NCBI RefSeq assembly: GCF_000764305.2
Contig: NW_025934886.1
Coordinates: 703,663-767,662, forward strand
Source of the DNA: Hyalella azteca
Lineage: Eukaryota > Arthropoda > Malacostraca > Amphipoda > Hyalellidae
Direction: 5' to 3'
Length of the DNA: 64,000 nucleotides
Made by a program: the position numbers and the translations under genes. The notes beneath the pieces were generated by a model. It was not told the origin of the DNA and did no database searches. It worked only from the letters and a program-made list of their open reading frames with translations. Position 1 is the stretch's first letter; every line of letters starts with the position of its first letter. Positions 56,401 to 64,000 of this stretch are shown one piece after another.

Positions 56401-59336
56401 TTGGCAATCTGTCAGTAAGTTTTTTTGCCTCTTTTTGTGAATATTTATGTGTACCTCGTGGAATTTAAAGTTCTACGTAAACTGAATGCAGATTTAGTGC
56501 GATTGTCTAGACTAGATTTAGACCTTTTGACTCCGTTCTTTTAAATATTGTTAATTATATCATTGGTTTAATCTAAAAGAATAGTTATGCATGACCGGCT
56601 TAGAAGTTCTTTTCATGGTAGTGTACTACTTTGCTACCATGCGTTTTCATGGTAGCAAAGAAGTGATATCTTTGTTTGCTGCTCTGAACGTCTGGCGAGA
56701 ATCAGATTCGTTTGCATATCAAAATTTTCTCTCGACATATAGTGACATCTTGCAAGTTGTTTAGTTCACCATAAGCCCCATTGCAAATCCTTCGTTTGCT
56801 ACCATGATCATCCTTCTGTTGCTGTGCTTCTGATTTGTGTTGGGATGCTGCTTCATGATTCTAGATGTGCGTGTTGTGTTGTACTTGCAGGCCCAAGGGC
56901 TAGTCTATAGCTCCTGCCTACGGCTGCTCCCAGTATCCCTGCTGCTGTCGTCCTCTGCCACGGTATGTTGTCACGGCTCAGACACGATGTATCGGTGATC
57001 ATCTTTCTTAATCTTATTGTCAATGCTTTGTAGGCAATTGTATTGTCAATGCTTTGTAGGCAATTGTATTGTCAATGCTTTGTAGGCAATTGTATTGTCA
57101 ATGCTTTGTAGGTAATTGCCTTTTGGCATGGAGTTCTGCGTAATGATTTGGGTTGCCGAACCACCTCAAACCGAGTAGCTATTCTACCAACCCTGCGAAT
57201 AGATAACTTCTGTAGGTTATCTGGAGGATCCTGAAACGGCTTAACTCTTAAAAAAACTGTGTCTTTCCAAAGTAGCTCAGCTTTGTTCTAGTCCGTATAA
57301 TTCCCTTGATGCAAATTCTACAATCATTATCATGATTTTCGAGTGAAAACGGGCACTACACTTATGTTAGCCCTCAGCATTACGGAATCACTTCCTGGTA
57401 ACCTAAATACTGCAGGCTATAGCGAGTCGCTTACAGTTATACCGTTTTGCATATTTGTTGAAATTATCGCTGATAATTTTCTGTTAATGAATATAATATT
57501 CACTCATAAATTTCTTGCGTCAACTTGCTTCTTGTGAAGTGCTATTTATTGCGCGCCAGATGTGAGCTCAACGCTATGCACATGCACACGGTCGCTTATG
57601 TTTTGGTGCGCGGTGTGATCTCGTTTTGCTTCCTTTAAGCAAAACCTAATTCTAGCTGTTAACCTGATATTTGGTAATCTAAGTGTTCCTGAAACTAAAT
57701 TCTATTGGAATTCTCGCGTGATCATAATATTTTCATTAGTAACTATCGCAATAATACATAATTATTTTACATTTACATTTTCTCGCTCTTCGAATTTGCA
57801 CTCCTATGTTCAGGTAGCTGTGAGTTTTAAATATCGTGCGTATTTACTGTGTCGTTTTGAGCTTAATTCCTTCACCTGAGCCCATGTGCTCGTAAATTGC
57901 ATTGCATTATATGCCTGTGTTTAAGCTACCGTATGTTATCAGCTGTCCATTTTTATTGATTTCTACATTTTAATTGACGTGACCTGAGTTATTTTTTCCT
58001 CACATTGAGATCCTTTTATTATTAACATTTTCAAATCTCATGTTGATAACAGCATCATGTTAGTCCTTAAGAATGAACATTGTAATTGAATATGATGAGC
58101 TTATTTCAAGGCAAGATTCAGGATATACGGTCAATCTGACAACATCAAATAAAGCGTGTCCATGCAATCATGGGATAATCTTTGATTCGCTGTGCTAATC
58201 TTATACAACAAGTCTACTTAAGCTTGCTATAATCTAGTCTTAATCATGCAATGTCTACTCAGCTTGATAAAAATACAATTTTAACATGCAGAACACGAAA
58301 AATAAATGAGTTATATTTATTTTGAAATTATCTGGAGAAATTTATTCATAAAATCCTGACAAAAATGAGTACCGCAACTTAATTTCAACCAAGTTTTTTT
58401 TCCACAGCTGTGAGCGTTCGTACTTTGAAGTCTGGCATGAGGAGCAAGAGTGTCGTGTCGCGTAAGCTCACTCCTCACCTCTCAACTCCACCTACATTTG
58501 ATGAACTTTCCTCACACACTTCCACTAACTCAGTTGCACTTCCACCTGCCTCCATTGCACCTAATCTCGAATCAGTTGGTAGCTCTGCTGGTGATTCTGC
58601 TTTCATCGCTGGAGACTTGGCGACGAATGGTGGATCAGCTGAGGTGCCAGGAAGAACTGAGGAAAGGCAACTAGAAGATAAACCTGGTCTCGACCAAGCC
58701 TCCCCTGCAGGAAACGTCCCATCAGCTGCAAACCGCGTCTCTTACATCCCTCGACGAGCTTCTCAGGGACTCCTTAACGCCCCCCAAAAAAGTCAAAACC
58801 CTAGCAGTGGAGTTGAAAGTTTACCTCTCGGTAAAAAATCAGAAGACAATTCATCTGGCGTAATCAACGTGCCTAAAACAGACTCTAATGCTGATGTGGG
58901 TAAGAGTACAATAGGCGATGTAGTGCAAACCGGCAACGTGCGCCACAGCATTCAAGCGCTGCAGAACCAGATTTTCGGGAACCATACACTGCAAAACTCT
59001 GCTGGCCAGATTATCATTAAGAAAAAAGCTGTGGACGCGTTCGCTGAGAGTAAGTTTCCGAGACATGAACCTATCGAGAAGTCGCCCATAAAGGGCTTGC
59101 CTGTTCAAAGGATGAACAGCAGCATACATGAGCCACAACTCAGAACAAATCCTTCTATGGTAGATGAAGATATCAGTTCTACGCGAGAGGAGAGCAAGCC
59201 TGCAGGCCTTATATCATCCCTGCAGTTGAGCAAGAGCTCCAAAGTGAACGATAATGCCGGCGACGTGTCAGCAGGACGTCAGGAGTCGAGCTGTGATCAT
59301 ATTAGTGATGATGTGAGCGAGCTTTCCAGACTGTGA
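44412..59336 (+). CDS. RhoGAP92B: RICH-type BAR-RhoGAP protein (ARHGAP17/44, RhoGAP92B family)
   Basis: Ten coding exons in phase encode 1395 residues: 44412-44470, 50008-50146, 50406-50515, 51400-51556, 52087-52221, 52795-53010, 53180-55225, 55477-55780, 55918-56010, 58408-59336. Residues 1 to about 250 form the N-BAR domain (MNISNKLKRVKAQADHLF, then GEKTDVVGELRDAE) that senses curved membranes. FGCCLNEHLVITRR leads into the RhoGAP domain (about 258-470). The arginine finger is R297 in GLFRVAG, followed by LKSYLRELPEPL and NKMTPNNLSIVIAPNLIW, so the GAP looks active toward Rho-family GTPases. The long tail is Ser/Pro-rich with SH3-type motifs (KKQAPLPPQ, RPPSSDRPPLAPRP). It ends ELSRL, a class I PDZ ligand as in vertebrate RICH proteins. 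Exon 9 (93 nt) can be skipped in frame. Intron 1 is 5.5 kb. The protein is longer than human RICH1 (881). Confidence 0.94.
44650..44677. repeat. perfect 13-bp hairpin
   Basis: TTAGGAGAACCTA, TT, TAGGTTCTCCTAA lies in RICH intron 1, directly beside a MITE end at 44680. Confidence 0.85.
44680..44808 (-). mobile_element. TAGTGGCAAAGC MITE, truncated copy
   Basis: It starts TAGTGGCAAACCAGAGATTC in reverse orientation and keeps AATTTCCTCATCTACTCAAG and GGATACTTTACTGGTCTACT. The far inverted end is missing. Confidence 0.75.
44931..44950. repeat. perfect 20-bp palindrome
   Basis: GGTACCTATATATAGGTACC is self-complementary with no spacer, in RICH intron 1. It is followed by other short TACCTAT/TAGGTA echoes. 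Confidence 0.85.
45058..45231 (+). mobile_element. TAGTGGCAAAGC MITE in RICH intron 1
   Basis: It starts TAGTGGCAAAGCAGAGAGTT and ends AAAAATTTATAGTTTGCCAC. The interior matches the copy at 17209-17383. The last bases have mutated (CACTTT in place of CACTA). Confidence 0.8.
45993..46030. repeat. perfect 16-bp hairpin
   Basis: GTAAATGGCTGTGAAT, a 6-base loop and its exact reverse complement. It is followed at 46040-46161 by a tandem duplication sharing TTTTTATTGTTTCTGTGGCT. Confidence 0.85.
46480..49140. other. RICH intron 1, unclassified block
   Basis: About 2.6 kb, less AT-rich than the surrounding intron, with few simple repeats. That suggests an inserted element or old retro-sequence. 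I found no clear terminal repeats, target duplication or protein motif on either strand. Confidence 0.3.
51763..52098 (+). repeat. 108-bp tandem repeat carrying copies of the exon 5 acceptor
   Basis: Three full units (51763-51870, 51871-51978, 51979-52086) end at AG exactly 108 bases apart (51762, 51870, 51978, 52086). The last AG is the real acceptor of RICH exon 5. Each unit begins with a copy of the first exon bases (TATGGACAAG). Units share GATAGTAGGACTTTCTACTT. Confidence 0.95.
52345..52495. repeat. GTCC/GTCT-rich dispersed repeat
   Basis: GCGCATTTTCTCATTTTTCA, TGTGCTCGCCATGTCCGTCC and CTGCAGTGAGTGACAGAG match the reverse complement of 21630-21760 inside the fold-back hAT element. It may be a solo fragment of that family in RICH intron 5. 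Confidence 0.75.
56629..56660. repeat. 13-bp hairpin in RICH intron 9
   Basis: CTTTGCTACCATG, a 6-base loop and CATGGTAGCAAAG form a perfect stem about 230 bases before the alternative exon at 56891. A further half-copy (TTTTCATGGTAG) lies at 56610. Confidence 0.85.
56891..56962 (+). other. candidate alternative (poison) exon of RICH
   Basis: A 72-base segment with a good acceptor (TACTTGCAG) and a strong donor (CG|GTATGT). Spliced after exon 9 it adds S-P-R-A-S-L and then TAG. It would remove the last 309 codons and the PDZ ligand, or trigger decay of the transcript. Use is inferred. Confidence 0.4.
57015..57118. repeat. 26-bp tandem repeat, four copies
   Basis: Near-perfect copies of ATTGTCAATGCTTTGTAGGC plus AATTGT in RICH intron 9; only the last copy differs (ggtaattg). 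Confidence 0.95.
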
Positions 59337-61822
59337 TCACGCCATCGTTGTGCGACGTATCTCTTCGTTCTGAGGATCTTGCTTCATTTTCGCCATAATA
59401 GCTACCGTTTTAAGAATAGAAGCTCTCTTTAGTTGCTTAATATTGTTAAGTGATGATTTATAATGTTCTTATATGCTATATATCGGTATGCTTATAGACG
59501 CCGTTATTCTTTAGCGTTCATTTGAATGCCTCCGATTTATTCTAGTATATCATATGTAACTTACTACGCTTGAGCGGCTCTGGTTATTTATTTGATGACG
59601 TCCTGCTGCTAAAATCTAGCAATGGTAAATAATGATTGAGATCTAGCGATGATTTCCTATGATTGAAATCTGACAATGATGTCTAATGATGTAAATCTAA
59701 AGATAAAGTCCCTTGACTGATGTCTATTTAAGTCTAACGATTTAAAACTAGAGGTGTCATATGATTGAAATATATCTACGATAGCTAATGATGTACAGCT
59801 TGAGATAATTTCTTATGATTGCTATCTATCATCGATATTTGATGATTTACAGCTTGAGAAGATGTCCAATTATTGAAATCTAGCAATGATATCTCTTGAT
59901 TGATAATGATGCATTACTGGGAGGACTGCTATATTATGTGCCTCTGTTTCGTCTTACGTTCCCTATAGTGAACGCTGCGTCGAGGTGTTAATGCTGATGA
60001 TTTTTTGCTCTGACTTGCGTTCTCTGTTGCTAAAGCCAGTATCAACTAGACTAGGAATTTCTACTCTAAACTCAGTTTGTATCTACGCTTTTTTTGACGT
60101 ATCGCTGGTTCTTATCTTTACTTCCAAATATGGAAGTTTGAAAGGAATTTTTGTTCACCGTGATTGCAATTTATATATTTCTACTGATTTATATGCGATT
60201 TAGTATAACGGACAGGAGTAATGAAATAGTTTTTTTGAGAGAAAACGATGGCATAGGATATGCCAATGATTTTTACCATGAATGCCCTCAAATTGTGACG
60301 GCTGTAACTTGCATTGTTTTACTTCTTTTGACAAATCACTACGTAGAAAATTTTTAACTTTTTGTTGACAGGGAAATGGTGTTTAGTTTTCTGTTTCCTG
60401 TACGGTTCAGTTCTTTTTGAATCGTGGATGATCACATTTAAAAACATTTATGTAACCACTCAGCAGCGCATATAGTTCAGTATGCGACTAATAACTGAAC
60501 AGAACCAGCCATATGAACAAATATCGAAGCATATCCGCGCTAGCTATCCTCTCGTGAAATTTCATTGTTCAACTCTTCAACTCCTGTTCCTGGAGCATTT
60601 TTTTTTAACTGCAAGTGTCTAAGTCACCGTCTTTTGTGACTGAATTGTCAACCCACTGGGTCTTGCTTCCCTGAGTATCATGTCTCCTTTATCGGTGCTA
60701 CTTCAGCTATCAAATTCTGTTGCTGTTTTTTAATGCAATGATGTTAGCCATAAGCACGCAAGCGATTCTGTGGCTGGCTTAAAAGTTCATATAATTATGT
60801 GTGTACATATTGGTGAAGGGCTTCCAGTTTTCTGTTTTCTTATTAGTGAAGCCATTCACGATTTGTGATTTTTATTGCTTTTTATTATTGTCAGCGCTGA
60901 GAAGTAACGTTAATTAAGCGCTTGCTTACTTAATGTAAACTAATTCGATGCATATATTTTTGCTTGCTAGTCGCGTTAGGTTCAACCAATTTCACTGCCT
61001 TTCTCTATTTTTTCTGGTTATCGCGTATAATTTCCGAGTTATAAATGCCGTTGACCTTGTAGGACCTAACGCTGTCTGCTTATTGTTCTACATGAGTTCC
61101 CTCATTAAAATGCGTGAGGAAAGTATGGAAGTGACAGGCATAATCCTTAATCAAGTGACAATTTAAATTGCTATTAGAGGAGTAATCCTTTAAGTGACAA
61201 TCGCAATTGCCGCTTTAGATGCAATCCTTGGCCAATTACCAATTGTACTGCAGGGAATTGTTGTTTTCCGAACTTTCTGAAATGTTGGTCTGTGGAACGC
61301 GTAAGTTAGGCGCCATCAGCGATGAGAGATCATTATGAGAGTTGCGGGGATGGTGAATATATTTATTTCGTTTGTATTATTTTGATGCATATTCCGTTAT
61401 TATTGAATATCATTTATCATACAGTCAGTGGAGAGACGTTCATGCTCTGTAACGTGTTGTGAGAGTGGCATATTCATCAAATTATAATAGGTTTACAGTT
61501 CATCTTTCTCTGAAGAGGCCTCGATGCGGGCAGTTCCTCTGCTGAACAAGAGAGATGTTACGCATATCGTCCAATTACTGGAATAATACTGCTAAAATTT
61601 TCTAAATTGCCAAGACTAATTTTAATTTGTACCTTCATTTCTCATCGTAATACACAGGAATTCTCGCAGATATACCAAGTTTGATGATGTGTACCAGAAT
61701 GAGAGTTGAGTAAACAGAATTTCGGGACATCGAAGATCTTGGGTAGGGAACATGGTTCCACCAATGTTTACCAATTGACTGTTATTTCCCGACAGGATGT
61801 CTAACTCATCTCTCTAAATAAA
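59337..61822 (+). other. probable RICH 3' UTR
   Basis: No ORF of interest. The first clear AATAAA I noticed is at 61817-61822, so the UTR may be about 2.5 kb. Between about 59620 and 59910 a degenerate unit recurs (TGATTGAAATCTAGCAATGA and variants), alternating with GATGTCTAATGATG-like words. Confidence 0.45.
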
Positions 61823-64000
61823 TACGAAAAATATCAATGTAAGGTATGAGATTCCTTGGTCTACTTCAGTTTATTCAAAATGCTCTAATGCAAATTTCCT
61901 TAATTAATCTTAAACTATTTATTTAGACACCAATGTGTGGGCCAGTTGAAGCGGGATGGAAATCTGCGAGTTTCTTTAAGAGTTTTCATCCCTCATATAT
62001 CGGTTGTAGAAGGTCAGCGGTGATAATTGAACCCTAATATTTGAATGTTGACTGGAAATGCTAGCTGTGTTGTATGTCATGTGATTTTTGTACAATAGTC
62101 GAGAATAGATGGCGGAAGAATGCCGATTGCTCCAAGAAAATTGTTTCAAGGACTGCAATCGCTCTTCATAGAATTTATTTTTTCGAAGGCTGACTTTTTC
62201 AAGCTAGGCAGTCCATATCAATCAGCTAGGAAGAAATTATGATTATCTGTCAACGTGTCTTACTTGAAAGTTTGCCAATTTGGTGCGATTAGGTTTAGCT
62301 AAAATTTAAGAAATTGGTTGCAAAGAGAAAAGTTTACTTGAGTTGACGTTTTCGACCATAGATTCTGCGGTTTATACGAAGTACTGGAAGAGTTATTAAT
62401 GGTTTTGTCGTTGATATATTGAAACCTTTAGTGACTTGAAAAATGTTTTGTTTCTATTGAAATGTTATAGCGAATTAGCAATTGTTCTATCTTCTTCCTA
62501 AAAGCCTGAAAGGTGCTTGTCAAAATTATTCGTAAGTTTGCTTATCCAAAATGTGTATTGAAAAGAATATATTTGTGAAATTTACATCGAGTTTAATATG
62601 ATTGTAGTAGTTTAGAAAATGTTGGGCTACAAATACTCCCTCTGTACTTTTCAATGGAAGGTATACAATGTTTTTACTTTGAATTAATTGTCTTCCAAGG
62701 TTTTGTGAGTATTAAACTGTTGTGAAAGTGTAACTCTTATTAATTTAGCATCCTACCACACGCGTGGACTCGTTAGATCAGCGGCAATGCCGCTGCCGCT
62801 TACCAAGCAATGCCGATCCAATCGAGTCTTAAGCATTGTCATGATATTGTATACTGTGGCCTTAAATTCTGTCAAGATCAACTCTGTTCTATCGCAAGGT
62901 GAAGGCGATCTTAAGTTCTACGACCGCCGTAATGTCTCAAAAAAATTATTTGGTCAAATATGCCTTTGAATTATATAAAGAGAGCAATTGTGGTCATGAT
63001 CGTTGGGTCAACGGTCACTTTCAAGTCGCTAATGACCGCAAGGTTCGCTAGGAGCGTGTGGTCTGTAGTCACATTTGGGCTACAGCAGAATTTGTTCGTT
63101 TTTCTGGAACTGAGAAGCTTCGAAGTGCCAGGTTTCCTTTTGAGAGGCTCGCGTTTCCAAGTTGCTATCCTACAATGTCAGTAGCAATCCTATAACACCA
63201 GTAGATCGATATCCAGCTATCCTACAACAACAGTAGATATCTAACGATGCCATTCGCTATCCTATAATGTCAGTGGCTATCTTATAATACCATTAGTTGC
63301 AATCTCATAACACCGGTAGCTATAAATCGAAGGCCATTGTACTGCTAAAAAATTCTCGCTTGAGGTTTGGCTGCTCAGATTCCACTCACTGAATGGGTTC
63401 TGACACACGAGTCTCCAACTGAATTATAAGTTGGAGACTCGTTGTGGGGATCTGATAAATGATTTCATGTCTACATTAAAATCGAAAATTCATTAAAAAC
63501 ATCTTGCATGAACAGATTGGCTTTTTCGTGGCCAAATTTCGCAAAAGTGGCCTTTTTTTAAATGCATTGGCCTCGTAAAATTAATTTGGACGATGTGTCC
63601 GTTTTGGGCTTTTTATGACAAATATGTTACTCCCAACTTTTTTGTATTATTTTTGCCCTTCACTTAAAATACAAAAGATGAGTACATTTAAACTTCGACA
63701 CGTAACTGTGTTAATACTACGGTGTCGGTGGGTGACGGTGGCAACACTGGCCGAGTGCCTCCTAATTTGGGCTAAACCGTGGTCGAAGCATGGGCCTATG
63801 TCCAGTCAAGTTTTGATTCATATAAATAACCATTGATGGTAAAGCTGAAAGTGCATATAGTTTTTTCTTTTGTAAAGTAGTAATTTCTGTGGTTACAGCT
63901 TTGTTTCTCGATACATTCAGCCTCGTAGTAAGAGGCATCGTAAAATTTCACTTTGATATGGGTTAATTATTCCTACCCCGCCTTAAAATCTGTTTAATGG
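61823..64000. other. downstream sequence, no gene seen
   Basis: No coding region I can support. A loose repeat at 63165-63320 reiterates GCTATCCTATAATGYCAGTRG-like units about 30 bases apart. At 63410-63440 GAGTCTCCAACT and AGTTGGAGACTC form a 12-bp inverted repeat with a short loop. Confidence 0.4.

Overview
This is a window of animal nuclear DNA, almost certainly from an arthropod. Genes are split by many GT-AG introns, the DNA is AT-rich, and the intergenic and intronic sequence is full of DNA transposons, MITEs, tRNA-derived SINEs and minisatellites. The encoded proteins resemble fly and human proteins, and the genome looks large and repeat-rich. A crustacean, perhaps a malacostracan, is my best guess; the exact taxon is inferred and not shown by the sequence.

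Four protein-coding genes are supported. (1) A nearly intronless Tantalus/PRR14-like nuclear protein, + strand, 1387-4581, with a Ser/Pro/Gln heptad repeat and tandem poly(A) signals. (2) NELF-A, subunit of the negative elongation factor that pauses RNA polymerase II, + strand. Eleven exons, 23161-32345, are contiguous in phase, but the N-terminal exon or exons were not found. (3) The dynein-2 light intermediate chain DYNC2LI1, - strand, 43783-36583, ten exons. Its G-domain is fused in the same exon to an acidic repeat extension of about 470 residues. (4) A RICH-type BAR-RhoGAP protein (ARHGAP17/44, fly RhoGAP92B family), + strand, 44412-59336, ten coding exons, ending in a class I PDZ ligand. 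NELF-A and DYNC2LI1 converge tail to tail. DYNC2LI1 and RICH diverge head to head across about 630 bp, a possible shared promoter.

Layout: 1-273 minisatellite; 942-4715 Tantalus-like gene; 4.7-23.1 kb gene-poor and transposon-rich, with a four-level nest of elements (13975-17061) and a fold-back hAT element (19964-21932); 23.2-34.3 kb NELF-A; 34.7-35.8 kb minisatellites; 36.6-43.8 kb DYNC2LI1; 44.4-59.3 kb RICH; 59.3-64 kb long 3' UTR and sequence without recognisable genes. The genes belong to unrelated processes (transcription pausing, ciliary retrograde transport, Rho-GTPase and membrane control), so nothing suggests an operon-like unit.

The most notable signals are the DYNC2LI1 N-terminal extension, tandem arrays with periods divisible by three at or beside three splice sites (one array carries decoy acceptors that lead straight to stops), a beta-strand-like repeat inserted in NELF-A, a poison-exon candidate that would remove the RICH PDZ ligand, and the nested transposons whose insertion order can be read from intact target-site duplications. 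No tRNA, rRNA, CRISPR or viral gene was recognised.
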